Shown here in pieces: positions 1 through 9,188 of a stretch of DNA of 64,000 nt. The stretch is from positions 3,444,001 to 3,508,000 of the forward strand of contig NC_003030.1 of assembly GCF_000008765.1 (NCBI RefSeq), in the 5' to 3' direction. The number at the start of each line of letters is the position of its first letter. Positions within the stretch are counted from its first letter, which is position 1. The notes below the pieces were generated by a model. It saw only the letters and a program-made list of their open reading frames with translations. It made no database searches and was not told the DNA's origin. Origin of the DNA: Clostridium acetobutylicum ATCC 824. GTDB taxonomy: Bacteria; Bacillota; Clostridia; Clostridiales; Clostridiaceae. The translations under genes and the position numbers were made by a program.

Positions 1-235
1 TCTCCATACTGTTTATTTGTTGAGTTACAGTTGGTGATGCTATCTTTAATCTTTTACTAAGCTGGGATACCTTAACCCCGCCTTCTTCAACTTCAAGAGA
101 TTTTTGTATGCATACTAAAAGCATCATTTCTGCATGAGTTATTCCATCTACATGCTTTGGATGGAACTTAATTTTCCTAATTTGATTAAGTGCTAAAAGT
201 AACTTATCTGCTATCTCTTTTTCTTTATTATCCAT
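1..235 (-). CDS. MarR-family transcriptional regulator, N-terminal part (runs off window)
   Basis: The minus strand is open from an ATG at 235 to the window edge and encodes about 78 residues beginning MDNKEKEIADKLL. The segment contains a winged-helix start of MarR type: HAEMMLLVCIQ followed by VKVSQLSKRLKIASPTVTQQ, the latter being the usual recognition-helix region. An AAGGAGG ribosome site sits 5 bases upstream of the ATG. The C-terminal half lies outside the window, so the effector cannot be guessed. A strong palindrome 80-100 bases upstream suggests autoregulation. MarR proteins are dimeric DNA-binding repressors; the assignment here rests on the helix-turn-helix pattern only. Confidence 0.75.
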   Translation of the reverse strand, partial: MDNKEKEIADKLLLALNQIRKIKFHPKHVDGITHAEMMLLVCIQKSLEVEEGGVKVSQLSKRLKIASPTVTQQINSME

Positions 236-291
236 TTTATCCTCCTTTAAACACAGTTTTCATTATCACAAATTAATTTATATAAAAATAT

Positions 292-340
292 AATTAGGTT
301 TTTAAATTATTAGCCTAATAAATTATTAGGTAACCTAATT
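292..340. promoter_or_regulatory. Palindromic operator candidate upstream of the MarR-type gene
   Basis: Positions 314-330 form a perfect 8+1+8 inverted repeat, CCTAATAA-A-TTATTAGG. A second inverted pair, AATTAGGTT (292-300) and AACCTAATT (332-340), brackets it but has a different centre. MarR dimers bind such short AT-rich palindromes, so autoregulation is a reasonable inference. Confidence 0.5.
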
Positions 341-395
341 ATATTTCTATTTTTATCTTATGTCAATACAGTTTATATAATTTTTATATTTGCAT

Positions 396-457
396 AATAT
401 GAGATAAATAAAAGCTTTGAATCTAGATAGATTCAAAGCTTTTATTTATCTCATATT
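396..457. terminator. 29-bp hairpin at the end of the degV gene
   Basis: Arms 396-424 and 429-457 are perfect reverse complements with a 4-base loop AGAT. The right arm includes the last codons and stop of the degV-type gene. No long T-run follows on the minus strand, so this may be a terminator of unusual form or an mRNA 3'-end stabiliser. Confidence 0.5.
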
Positions 458-1303
458 CTTTTCAGTATAATAGGCAATTCCTATAGCTCCAGGTCCAACA
501 TGAAGTCCTATTACGGGTCCTATGTCACATATTATAGGATCTACTTTAAACTTATTCTTTATGGTTTCTGCAAGTCTTTTAGCTTCATCATAACAATTTA
601 TATGATGAACCGCTATTCCTCCCATTCCAAACTTATCTGTATCCTCTAGAACTCTCTGAACCATGGTTTCTACAGCTCTTTTCTTTGTCCTGATTTTGGC
701 AAATACAGATGTTTTTCCGTCTTCAACTGTAAGTATTGGAATTATTTTTAATAGATTTCCTATAAGCGCACCTGCACCACCTATTCTTCCACCTTTTTTT
801 AGGTAGACAAGATTATCCGGTATAAATAAAAATCTACTTTTCTTCATATTCTCTTCTGCTGCAAGTTTTACTTCTTCTAAGCTTTTTCCATCCATTGCTG
901 CCCTAGCTGCACTTATAGCTGCAAAACCAAGCTGCATACAATTAGATCTCGAATCTAGTATTTCTATTTTGGCATCTTTATACTTTTCAATAACCATGTC
1001 TCTTGCAATATGTGCTGTAGAGTACGTTCCACTCATATCCGATGATATGAATATGCATAAGAGCTCATCTCCAACACTTACCACTTCCTCCATAACACTG
1101 CACAAATCTTCTATAGACGGCTGAGAAGATTTAGGAATTCCCTTCTCATTCATTTTTTCGTAAAACACTTCATTACTTATATCCTTTTCTTTAAAACTCT
1201 CATCATCAAAAGACACACTAAGTGACACTAAATTTATATGGAATTTATTTATCAAATCATTATTCATACAACTTGTACTATCTGTTAAAATCTTCACTGC
1301 CAT
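446..1303 (-). CDS. DegV family fatty-acid-binding protein
   Basis: About 285 residues, the usual DegV length. It begins MAVKILTDSTSCMNNDL, the typical DegV opening in which the DSTS stretch helps bind the acyl head group, and has the family pattern FIPDNLVYLKKGGRIGG in the middle. DegV proteins bind a fatty acid and hand it to the FakA kinase for phospholipid synthesis; no fakA gene is adjacent. The reading frame is open from 1312, but the GGAG ribosome site abuts that first ATG, while the ATG at 1303 lies 9 bases downstream of it, so 1303 is the likely start. The gene is alone between hairpins, thus probably monocistronic. Confidence 0.85.
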   Translation of the reverse strand: MAVKILTDSTSCMNNDLINKFHINLVSLSVSFDDESFKEKDISNEVFYEKMNEKGIPKSSQPSIEDLCSVMEEVVSVGDELLCIFISSDMSGTYSTAHIARDMVIEKYKDAKIEILDSRSNCMQLGFAAISAARAAMDGKSLEEVKLAAEENMKKSRFLFIPDNLVYLKKGGRIGGAGALIGNLLKIIPILTVEDGKTSVFAKIRTKKRAVETMVQRVLEDTDKFGMGGIAVHHINCYDEAKRLAETIKNKFKVDPIICDIGPVIGLHVGPGAIGIAYYTEKNMR

Positions 1304-1407
1304 AATACGCATCTCCTATTCATAGAATCATGCCTTCTTCATAACCTTTTATTAATTCACAATATAGCATATATTAATAAAAAGGTAAAGTATTCCTTAG
1401 AAAACAA

Positions 1408-1440
1408 AAACAAAGAACAGAAATTGATGTTCTTTGTTTT
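1408..1440 (-). terminator. Terminator of the amino acid permease gene
   Basis: Arms 1408-1419 and 1428-1439 pair over 12 bases (AAACAAAGAACA and its complement). Read on the minus strand it is followed by a T-rich stretch, just 3' of the permease stop. Confidence 0.7.
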
Positions 1441-1465
1441 ATATAGTATCATTATATCGATAAAA

Positions 1466-2866
1466 TCAGCTTACTTCTTCTTTACCTCTATCCCTAGCTG
1501 TCATTTTACTATGCTTAGAACCATAAACAAAATAAATTACAAACCCTATAAGAAGCCATGCACCGAATCTTAACCATGTAAACAGCGGAAGATGAATCAT
1601 CATGTAAAAGCAGAAGAATGCTGTTACTAAAGGAGTAAATGGAACTCCTGGACATTTAAACTTTCTTTCAACATTAGGCATAGTATATCTTAAAACTATT
1701 ACCCCAAAAGATACAAGTATGAACGCAAATAAAGTTCCTATATTACAAAGCTCCATTATCATTTTTAGAGGCAAGAAACCTGCTATTATGGATACCAACA
1801 CTCCTGTTATTACCGTGCATAATCCCGGAGTACTGTGCTTCTTGTTTACGCTTGAGAATACCTTTGGAAGGAGCCCATCTCTTGACATAACCATAAATAT
1901 TCTTATCTGACCATACATTATAACTAATAAAGTTGAAATCATACCTAATACTGCACCAACTCCAACAAGCGCTGATCCCCATGTTATACCTATGCTAGAT
2001 AAGGCTCCTGGTAATGCGTTATTTATATCAATTTTAGTATAAGGAACTATTCCTGTGAGTATTATAGCTACTGACATATATAACACAACAACTACTCCAA
2101 AACATATAAGAAGTCCTTTGGGCACATCCTTTTTAGGATCTTTTGTTTCCTCAGCAGTTGTTGCTATGGCATCAAACCCTATAAATGAGAAAAATATTAT
2201 TGCAGCCGCTGACATTATTCCATTAACACCATATGGTACAAAAGGATGATAATTTGTAACCTTAACATGAGTAATTCCTAAAAATACAAAGAGAGCTATT
2301 ATACATATCTTCACTCCAACTATTACATTATTTATCTTAGCACTTTCTGTAACTCCTCTGTATAATAGAAACGTTATTACCAAAGTTATAAAAATTGCTG
2401 GTAAATCTACAATTCCACCTGATAAAGGTGATTTTGTAAGAGCATCTGGCACATTTACTCCATAGTTTTTTACTATACCAATAAGCGTGCTGGACCATCC
2501 TGAAGAAATTGCTGAAGCCGCTACCAAATACTCAAGCATTAAATCCCAACCTATTATCCATGCTATAATTTCTCCAAAAGCAATATATGAATACGAATAT
2601 GTGCTTCCTGATACAGAAAACATAGATGAAAGTTCACAATACGTAAGAGAACATAATCCACAGGTTACAGCTGCTACTAAAAATGAAATCACTACAGATG
2701 GACCTGCTAATTTTGCTCCTTGTCCAGTGGATACGAAAATTCCTGTTCCAACTACAGCGCCTATCCCTATCGCCGCAAGATCAAAACTTGTAAGTCCCCT
2801 TTTAAGATTACTACTGCTGGCTTCATCTTGAAAATCCTCAGCAGTCTTCTTTCTAAAAATCTCCAT
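1466..2866 (-). CDS. APC-superfamily amino acid permease
   Basis: About 466 residues with roughly 12 hydrophobic segments. The first membrane segment carries IGIGAVVGTGIFVSTGQGA, the signature of the APC cationic/neutral amino acid transporter group (YfnA/CAT-like), and WIIGWDLMLEYLVAASAIS follows in the third. It should import an amino acid by proton symport; the substrate cannot be told from sequence. The frame extends 3 codons further up to 2875, but a GGGGGG ribosome site touches that ATG. The ATG at 2866 is 9 bases from it and begins MEIFRKKTAEDFQ. It stands alone with its own terminator and a G-rich leader upstream. Confidence 0.85.
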   Translation of the reverse strand: MEIFRKKTAEDFQDEASSSNLKRGLTSFDLAAIGIGAVVGTGIFVSTGQGAKLAGPSVVISFLVAAVTCGLCSLTYCELSSMFSVSGSTYSYSYIAFGEIIAWIIGWDLMLEYLVAASAISSGWSSTLIGIVKNYGVNVPDALTKSPLSGGIVDLPAIFITLVITFLLYRGVTESAKINNVIVGVKICIIALFVFLGITHVKVTNYHPFVPYGVNGIMSAAAIIFFSFIGFDAIATTAEETKDPKKDVPKGLLICFGVVVVLYMSVAIILTGIVPYTKIDINNALPGALSSIGITWGSALVGVGAVLGMISTLLVIMYGQIRIFMVMSRDGLLPKVFSSVNKKHSTPGLCTVITGVLVSIIAGFLPLKMIMELCNIGTLFAFILVSFGVIVLRYTMPNVERKFKCPGVPFTPLVTAFFCFYMMIHLPLFTWLRFGAWLLIGFVIYFVYGSKHSKMTARDRGKEEVS

Positions 2867-3319
2867 ACACTTCATCCCCCCTAAAATATAAATAAATTCC
2901 GCTCATAGAGACCACTTAACTCTAGCCTCCGCAACAATTCACGTCCTGCACCATATGAAAATTTATATAATTATACAAATTTCAATTTTACATTTATATA
3001 ACCGTATTTTTATTCACAATTTCACAAAACCAAATTGTATAATTATCAAAAATATATGCGTTAATATACATATTATAAAGCCAATACTACTAATAATAAC
3101 GTAAAACTACAAGTTATGCATTGAATTTTTTTATTAAAATTATTAAAATATAAAGTATTAACTTTATTTAACAAAATCACACAATTGAATAATAAATTAT
3201 TTTTTTATTCATTATTCAAAAAAACTCTTTAATATTTCTTAGGAAATACTTATATCTTATATTTAGAATTCAACTACATGTTCCTTAACACTACATTAAT
3301 TTAGAAAGGATAGCTAATT
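2867..3319. other. Intergenic region between permease and response regulator, with GC-rich leader
   Basis: About 450 bases, mostly very AT-rich and without a plausible gene. It must carry the divergent promoters of the permease and the response regulator. On the minus strand 2956-2898 is a distinctly GC-richer block just upstream of the permease ribosome site that can fold (GCUAGAG near 2930 with CUCU...AGC near 2905). An inverted pair TTGAATAAT (3185-3193) / ATTATTCAA (3211-3219) lies nearer the response regulator. I could not match either to a known riboswitch class. Confidence 0.4.
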
Positions 3320-4237
3320 ATGAACTTTTTCATTGCAGATAATAATGAATCTGTAGTATCAATGCTAACTGATATCATTGAAGACTATGATATAGGAAAA
3401 GTTATTAATACTTCACGCAGTTTAGAATATATAACCTACGAAGCTCTCTTAATAAAAAAGATAGATATACTTATAATGGATTTATTAACGCCTGCCCAAA
3501 GTGGCCTTGAAACTATAAAAAGTTTAAAAAATCCTTTTAAAGGTAAGATAATCGTGATATCTCAGATTAGCGATAAAGAAGTTATAGGAAAAGCATACTC
3601 TCTTGGAATTGAATACTATATAATTAAACCTATAAACAAACTTGAATTTATAAATATAATTGAAAAAGTATCTAATAATATTCGTTTACAAAAATCTATA
3701 AATGATATAAAAAATATATTATCTCTTATGGATGCTGATAAAAAAGTCAAAAAAACGGAAAGCTTTTCTGAGGAAGATAATATTATGCTTTCGGGCGAAT
3801 TTATTCTCACAGAACTAGGTATACTAGGGGAAAATGGAAGTAAAGATTTATTAGACATTCTTATTTGTATACACAATGAGCTTAATCCCACCTTAAATGA
3901 TTTTCCTCCACTAAAAAATATATTTCTTAAACTTGCAGAAAAAAAGCTTTCTAAATCGGCCCCTCAAGTTGAAATAAAAAAAGAAATAAAGGCGTCAGAA
4001 CAAAGAGTAAGAAGAGCTATAGCCCAATCTATGACTCATCTTGCATCACTTGGATTAATAGATTACTCAAATCAAAAATTCGAAGAATACTCTTCAAAGT
4101 TCTTCGATTTTTCGGAAATCAGAAAAAAGATGCTAGAGCTTGAAGATGCAGTTATTCCTACCAAATCACATGTTAGAGTCAATATGCGCAAATTTATTAA
4201 GGTACTTTATATGGAATCTCTAAAAAAATATAACTAA
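3320..4237 (+). CDS. Orphan response regulator with YcbB/GlnL-type output domain
   Basis: 305 residues. Residues 1-118 are a receiver domain: acidic pocket near D7, probable phosphoacceptor D54 in DILIMDLLTPAQSG, and the conserved lysine in YYIIKPINK. The C-terminal 170 residues match the helical YcbB output domain of the Bacillus GlnL regulator (REQRVRRAIAQSMTHLASLG-like stretch, then a region ending FIKVLYMESLKKYN). GlnL works with the GlnK sensor kinase in glutamine uptake and use, but no kinase gene is next to this one, so partner and target are unknown. The start is fixed by AAAGGA 9 bases upstream. A two-way terminator follows. Confidence 0.8.
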   Translation: MNFFIADNNESVVSMLTDIIEDYDIGKVINTSRSLEYITYEALLIKKIDILIMDLLTPAQSGLETIKSLKNPFKGKIIVISQISDKEVIGKAYSLGIEYYIIKPINKLEFINIIEKVSNNIRLQKSINDIKNILSLMDADKKVKKTESFSEEDNIMLSGEFILTELGILGENGSKDLLDILICIHNELNPTLNDFPPLKNIFLKLAEKKLSKSAPQVEIKKEIKASEQRVRRAIAQSMTHLASLGLIDYSNQKFEEYSSKFFDFSEIRKKMLELEDAVIPTKSHVRVNMRKFIKVLYMESLKKYN

Positions 4238-4250
4238 ACGCTCTAAAATA

Positions 4251-4285
4251 AAAATGAGATGCTGTTTATTTGAGCACCTCATTTT
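4251..4285. terminator. Bidirectional terminator between convergent genes
   Basis: Arms 4251-4263 (AAAATGAGATGCT) and 4273-4285 pair with one mismatch; A-rich and T-rich flanks serve both strands, between the convergent response regulator and membrane protein genes. Confidence 0.7.
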
Positions 4286-4294
4286 CCCATTTAT

Positions 4295-5545
4295 TTAATA
4301 AAAAACACTCTTTTTCTTTTCAAATAGCTTATCAATCTTTATTATATTCAAGAAGAAAAATATGAATATAAGTATTGATGGAAAACCATATCTGCCTTGT
4401 CCTTCTGTTACAAAATATACGCAAGTAAACATATAAAAACATACGAGGGAATACAGTGAAAACTTATCCACTTCTTCACTTTTACGCTTTATTAGCTTTG
4501 ATATAACAAAAATGCTATAAGCTACTATACCAACTGTACCAGGTATGAATATAATGTTTCTTATTAAATTTGTAATCACAAGTAAAAGATGTTCCACCGA
4601 ACTTCCTAAATTTGCTCCGTTAAAAGCAAATATTATATCATCACCAACGTAATAAGTATTTAAAAGCCTTTTAAGTCCTAGTTCTACAAATCCAATAGGA
4701 TGGGATATTATCCATTTCTTTGCTGCGCTATTAAGCATATGATTTTTCTGCGTCATATTTGCTTCCTTATAGGTCTTTGTAAGTGCAATGGAATTCTCTA
4801 CCTTTGTTACATCCATCCACCTTCCCCACTTGTTTTGAGAATTGTTATTTATATATAAAACTATTCCTCCATTATTTGATACAAAAGTAAACTGCCCCAT
4901 CATCTTTGTGTTTCTATATACAAAAGGTGATATTACAATCAACGACAAAACCAAAACTATAATGGAATTCAATAAAGGTTTGATGAATTTTTTTTCAGTA
5001 ATAACCTCTACTAAAAATATTGCAAAGAAAAACACTAAGAAAAATGGCTTGGTCATAATTTCAATTCCAGATAAAATTCCTATGATTATATATTTGAACT
5101 TGTTATTAGAAAAATACACATTCGCAATTATGAGAAATATTGTAGTAAAGAATATCTCCACAGCAAGAATACTATTATAAAAAATATTGCATGGAAAAAA
5201 TATAAACATTAAGAATATTATTTTTCTCTTGGCTTCACTTATATTTAATTTTCTAAGCAAACTAAAAAGTGTAACGTAACTTATGAGTGTAAGAACTAAG
5301 TTAAACGTTTTTCCTACAATTATGCTTGCACCAAAAAATTTATATACATATCCAAGTGCCACAGCATATCCAACTGAAGTATATGTATCTCCCCACGCTC
5401 CTCCAGACGCAATGCTCCTCGCTAATGTATTATAATAATTAAAATCAGAATACGGAGCTGTTTTTACGAATATTACCCAAATAACACAAATAGCAAAGGC
5501 TATAATACCCGAAAACAAATAAAATTTTTTGCTTTCTCTATTCAT
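4295..5545 (-). CDS. Multi-membrane-span GT-C / PMT-type glycosyltransferase
   Basis: About 416 residues with some 10-11 hydrophobic segments. After the first membrane span comes KTAPYSDFNYYNTLARSI, where the acidic residue sits in the first extracytoplasmic loop as in dolichyl- or polyprenyl-phosphate-sugar glycosyltransferases of the GT39/GT83 kind. Such enzymes transfer a sugar from a lipid carrier to a wall polymer or protein outside the membrane; donor and acceptor are unknown. The frame is open to 5638, but the ATG at 5545 (MNRESKKFYLF) is preceded by GGGTG at proper spacing, so I use it. No glycan genes adjoin it. Confidence 0.65.
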   Translation of the reverse strand: MNRESKKFYLFSGIIAFAICVIWVIFVKTAPYSDFNYYNTLARSIASGGAWGDTYTSVGYAVALGYVYKFFGASIIVGKTFNLVLTLISYVTLFSLLRKLNISEAKRKIIFLMFIFFPCNIFYNSILAVEIFFTTIFLIIANVYFSNNKFKYIIIGILSGIEIMTKPFFLVFFFAIFLVEVITEKKFIKPLLNSIIVLVLSLIVISPFVYRNTKMMGQFTFVSNNGGIVLYINNNSQNKWGRWMDVTKVENSIALTKTYKEANMTQKNHMLNSAAKKWIISHPIGFVELGLKRLLNTYYVGDDIIFAFNGANLGSSVEHLLLVITNLIRNIIFIPGTVGIVAYSIFVISKLIKRKSEEVDKFSLYSLVCFYMFTCVYFVTEGQGRYGFPSILIFIFFFLNIIKIDKLFEKKKSVFY

Positions 5546-5707
5546 TATTTCACCCAATATTTTACCTCCTATTAAATCAAGTTTTAAAATGTAACTAACT
5601 ATAATTATACTACACGAAATCCATAAAGATTCCATCAAAAATTATATCATACTAGGATGTGTTTTTATATGTTTTTCCACTTTAATATAGTCAATTAATA
5701 ATTTATA

Positions 5708-5762
5708 CATACTTAAAAGGCGTTACCATTTAACCTTTTTAATGGTATTCAGCCTGAGTATG
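5708..5762. repeat. Nested inverted repeat upstream of the suf operon
   Basis: Three arm pairs share one centre: CATACT (5708-5713)/AGTATG (5757-5762), AGGC (5718-5721)/GCCT (5752-5755) and TACCATT (5724-5730)/AATGGTA (5741-5747). It lies about 50 bases upstream of the suf -35 box and outside the predicted suf transcript, so it could be a DNA operator, a leader structure of the minus-strand gene, or a small RNA. Confidence 0.4.
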
Positions 5763-5815
5763 AATTTTCTTTTCTGTAATTCTATCTCTTAAATACTAGA
5801 GTTTTGGTAAAAACA

Positions 5816-5844
5816 TTGACAATACTATACCTTCGTTATAGAAT
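5816..5844 (+). promoter_or_regulatory. Sigma-A promoter of the suf operon
   Basis: TTGACA at 5816-5821, a 17-base spacer, and TAGAAT at 5839-5844. The spacer and -10 box contain a short inverted repeat CTATA (5825-5829)/TATAG (5837-5841), a possible repressor site. Confidence 0.7.
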
Positions 5845-5909
5845 ATAAATATGAATTCCGACTTAAATGGTCAAGATTAAATTTAATATAGTTCAGGAGT
5901 GAATTTTAA

Positions 5910-6656
5910 ATGGGAGAAAAACTTTTACAAATTAATAATATACATGCAGAAGCTGATGGCAAAGAAATATTAAAAGGTTTAGATTTAACAGTTGGAAAAG
6001 GTGAGATTCATATAGTAATGGGACCTAACGGTGCTGGAAAATCAACTCTTATGAATGTAATAATGGGGCATCCAAAATATAAAATTACGAACGGAAATAT
6101 AAACTTTGAGGGTGAAGATATAACTGATCTTAAAACAGATGAAAGAGCAAGAAAAGGAATTTTCTTATCCTTCCAAAACCCTGAAGAAGTTGCTGGAATA
6201 ACAGCTAGTGATCTTATAAGAAGTGCTAGGACTCAGGCTGAAGGAAAGCCAATAAAGCTAATGGCTTTTAGAAAAGAGCTAAAAGAGAAAATGGCATTAC
6301 TAGAAATGAATGAAAGTTATTCAGAAAGAGATTTAAACGTAGGTTTCTCAGGTGGAGAAAAAAAGAAAAATGAAATATTACAAATGTTAATGTTAAACCC
6401 TAAGCTTGCAATTTTAGATGAGACAGATTCTGGTCTAGACGTTGATGCTGTTAAAATTGTTTCAGAGGGAATAAGTAAGTTTAAAAATGAAAATAATTCT
6501 CTTCTTATAATAACTCACAACAGCAAAATTCTTGAATCTTTAAAACCTGATTTTGTTCATGTATTATTGGATGGAAAAATTGTTAAAGATGGAGATATCT
6601 CTTTAATGAATGAAATAAATACTAAGGGTTTTGTTGACTTTAAAAAAATGGTTTAA
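5910..6656 (+). CDS. sufC: SufC, Fe-S assembly ATPase
   Basis: 248 residues, standard SufC length. Walker A GPNGAGKST is at 38-46, the ABC signature FSGGE at 146-150 and Walker B LAILDE with the SufC-typical ETDSGLDVDA at 166-180. SufC is a cytosolic ABC-type ATPase that drives conformational change of the SufBCD scaffold on which Fe-S clusters are built; it does not transport across a membrane. It is the first gene of a five-gene operon, 12 bases ahead of sufB. Start is set by AGGAG 10 bases upstream. This cluster is the main Fe-S assembly system visible here and would serve the many clostridial Fe-S enzymes. Confidence 0.97.
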   Translation: MGEKLLQINNIHAEADGKEILKGLDLTVGKGEIHIVMGPNGAGKSTLMNVIMGHPKYKITNGNINFEGEDITDLKTDERARKGIFLSFQNPEEVAGITASDLIRSARTQAEGKPIKLMAFRKELKEKMALLEMNESYSERDLNVGFSGGEKKKNEILQMLMLNPKLAILDETDSGLDVDAVKIVSEGISKFKNENNSLLIITHNSKILESLKPDFVHVLLDGKIVKDGDISLMNEINTKGFVDFKKMV

Positions 6657-6668
6657 GGAGGTGCTCTC

Positions 6669-8069
6669 ATGGAAGCAAAAAAAGACTTATTTAAAAATCT
6701 CGAGCGCGGTGTTTATGATATAAAAAATGAAGATAGATACAGCTATAAAGTAAATAAAGGCTTAACTCCAGAGATTATAGAAAAAATTTCAAAGGAAAAA
6801 CATGATCCAAAGTGGATGTTAGATTTTAGATTAAAATGTCTTGACGTATATAACAAAACTGAACTTCCTAGCTGGGGTCCTTCTTTAGATGAACTCGATA
6901 TGGATAACATTGTTACTTACGTAAGACCTGATACAGAAATGAAAGGAAGCTGGAATGAGGTTCCTGATGATATAAAAGATACTTTTGAAAAGCTCGGTAT
7001 ACCAAAAGCGGAGAGAGAATCCTTAGCTGGTGTTGGAGCTCAATACGATTCAGAGGTTGTTTACCACAGTATAAAAGAAGACCTCGTTAAACAAGGTGTT
7101 ATATATACAGATATGGAGACAGCTATAAATAAATATGAAGATATAGTAAAAGAATACTTCATGAAATTAGTTCCTCCAAGCGATCACAAATTTGTTGCCC
7201 TTCACGGAGCAGTTTGGTCTGGTGGTTCCTTTGTTTACGTTCCAGAAGGTGTAAATGTTGATATACCACTTCAATCATATTTCAGATTAAATTCTCCTGG
7301 CGCAGGTCAGTTTGAACATACTCTTATAATAGTTGAAAAAGGCGCAACCCTTCACTTCATAGAAGGCTGTTCTGCTCCAAAATATAATGTTACAAATCTT
7401 CATGCTGGATGTGTTGAACTTTATGTTAAGGAAGATGCAACCTTGAGATATTCAACTATAGAAAACTGGTCTAAGAATATGCTTAACTTAAATACAAAGC
7501 GTGCTGTAGTTGAAAAAAATGGAACTATTGAATGGGTATCTGGTTCCTTTGGCTCAAAAATTTCAATGCTCTACCCTATGAGTATCCTAAAGGGCGAAGG
7601 TGCTAAATCAGAATATACTGGAGTAACCTTTGCTGGAGAAGGTCAGCATCTTGATACAGGTACCAAAGTTGTCCACGCAGCACCTTATACATCTTCTACT
7701 ATAAGCGCAAAATCAATTTCAAAAGGCGGTGGAACTTGTATATATAGAGGTTCTGTTAAAGTTACTGAAAACGCTCATCACTGTAAATCTTCTGTTTCCT
7801 GTGATTCTTTAATGCTTGATGATATTTCACAATCAGATACAATTCCTGCATTGGATTTAGCTAATGATGAAGTAGATATCGGACATGAAGCAAAAATAGG
7901 AAGAATAAGCGATGATGCTATATTCTATCTTATGTCAAGAGGTGTAAGCGAAGATGAAGCAAGAGCAATGATAGTTAGAGGTTTTGTAAACCCTATATCA
8001 AAGGCACTTCCTCTTGAATACGCTGTTGAAATGAATAACTTAATCAAGTTAGAATTAAAAGGAAATTAG
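6669..8069 (+). CDS. sufB: SufB, Fe-S scaffold subunit
   Basis: 466 residues, as usual for SufB. It contains the family core VPEGVNVDIPLQSYFRLN, FIEGCSAPKYNVTNLHAG, and the C-terminal DEVDIGHEAKIGRISDDAIF leading to LMSRGVSEDEARAMIVRGF. SufB with SufC and SufD forms the scaffold that receives persulfide sulfur from SufS-SufU; several conserved cysteines and the CSAPKY region support SufB over SufD. It follows sufC by 12 bases behind GGAGG (the stop of sufC overlaps this ribosome site region) and precedes sufD by 18 bases. Confidence 0.97.
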   Translation: MEAKKDLFKNLERGVYDIKNEDRYSYKVNKGLTPEIIEKISKEKHDPKWMLDFRLKCLDVYNKTELPSWGPSLDELDMDNIVTYVRPDTEMKGSWNEVPDDIKDTFEKLGIPKAERESLAGVGAQYDSEVVYHSIKEDLVKQGVIYTDMETAINKYEDIVKEYFMKLVPPSDHKFVALHGAVWSGGSFVYVPEGVNVDIPLQSYFRLNSPGAGQFEHTLIIVEKGATLHFIEGCSAPKYNVTNLHAGCVELYVKEDATLRYSTIENWSKNMLNLNTKRAVVEKNGTIEWVSGSFGSKISMLYPMSILKGEGAKSEYTGVTFAGEGQHLDTGTKVVHAAPYTSSTISAKSISKGGGTCIYRGSVKVTENAHHCKSSVSCDSLMLDDISQSDTIPALDLANDEVDIGHEAKIGRISDDAIFYLMSRGVSEDEARAMIVRGFVNPISKALPLEYAVEMNNLIKLELKGN

Positions 8070-8087
8070 GGTAGGTGATTTTAGACT

Positions 8088-9188
8088 ATGGAAAATACAC
8101 TAAAAAAAATAAATAATATTCCCGTAAGAACATGGAGATGGCTCGGGGTAAATAACGTAAATATAAATGAAGCCTTACCTCAAGTAGTTCCTTACAATAA
8201 TGAATATATAACTTCCGTTAAGAATGACGGAATTGAAGTAAATAAAATGTCTCAGAATATTTCTTCTGACTTCAATGGAACCTGTACTTACACTGGAATA
8301 GATGAACTTTCACTTAATCAAGTAAAAAATGATTATAACACTGGTGTTTACGTTCATTCTTCTAAGTACAGTAAATGCAGTGAACCCATTGTTATAAACT
8401 ATTATATGAATGAAGCTAATAATACTGTAGTTGATAACAACTTAATAATTGCAGAAGAAGGCAGTGAAATCACTGTTGTTGTAAACTATGATTCTGATGA
8501 AAACACAACTTCCTTTCACAATGGATTAACTCAAATTTATGCAAAAGCAAATTCTGTAGTAAATTTAGTAAAGATACAAACACTTTCTGGAAGTAGTCTC
8601 CATTTAGATGCTCACACTGTTAAAACTGAAGAAAACGCTGTAGTAAACTATACTGCTGTTGACCTAGGTTCAAAATATGCAGTAACAAACTATACCGATG
8701 ATCTTTCAGGTTTCAGAAGTTCTGCAAACGTTAAGTCAATTTATTTAGGTGATAAAGATAGAGTTATAGATATAAATTATCTAATAAATCACTATGGAAA
8801 AGACGCAAGAAGTAATATAGAAACAAGAGGAGCCCTAATGGATAGAAGTAAAAAAACTTTTAGAGGAACTCTTGATTTCAAAAAGGGCTGTAAGAAATCA
8901 AAAGGTGAAGAAGAAGAATATACTGTTCTCTTAAGTCCACATGTTATAAATAAATCTGTTCCAATACTTTTGTGTACAGAAGAAGATGTAGATGGTCAGC
9001 ATGCAGCTAGTGCTGGAAGAATAGATGAAAATAAATTATTTTATATAATGAGCAGAGGTTTTAGTGAAACTGAGGCAAAGAAGCTTGTAATCGAAGCTGC
9101 ATTTAATCCTATTATAAATCAAATACCATCAGAAGAGATAAAAAATAAAATCTCAACAAGTATTAGAAGGAGGCTGGAAAATGAATAA
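8088..9188 (+). CDS. sufD: SufD, Fe-S scaffold subunit
   Basis: 366 residues. It is the shorter paralogue of SufB, sharing the C-terminal pattern DGQHAASAGRIDENKLFYIM and SRGFSETEAKKLVIEAAFNP, but lacking the cysteine-containing SufB motifs, which is how SufD is told apart. It pairs with SufB in the SufBC2D complex and is needed for iron entry in the systems studied. Its last 8 bases overlap the start of sufS, so the two are translationally coupled. The start follows a GGGTAGGTGA element at loose spacing. Confidence 0.93.
   Translation: MENTLKKINNIPVRTWRWLGVNNVNINEALPQVVPYNNEYITSVKNDGIEVNKMSQNISSDFNGTCTYTGIDELSLNQVKNDYNTGVYVHSSKYSKCSEPIVINYYMNEANNTVVDNNLIIAEEGSEITVVVNYDSDENTTSFHNGLTQIYAKANSVVNLVKIQTLSGSSLHLDAHTVKTEENAVVNYTAVDLGSKYAVTNYTDDLSGFRSSANVKSIYLGDKDRVIDINYLINHYGKDARSNIETRGALMDRSKKTFRGTLDFKKGCKKSKGEEEEYTVLLSPHVINKSVPILLCTEEDVDGQHAASAGRIDENKLFYIMSRGFSETEAKKLVIEAAFNPIINQIPSEEIKNKISTSIRRRLENE

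Noticed and set aside
2487-2831. Plus-strand frame of 114 codons within the permease gene
   Set aside because: No ribosome site and lies wholly antisense to a well-supported membrane transporter.
2898-2956. Tetrahydrofolate or lysine riboswitch before the permease
   Set aside because: Only a short GTTAAGTG-like resemblance; the other conserved segments of either class are missing.
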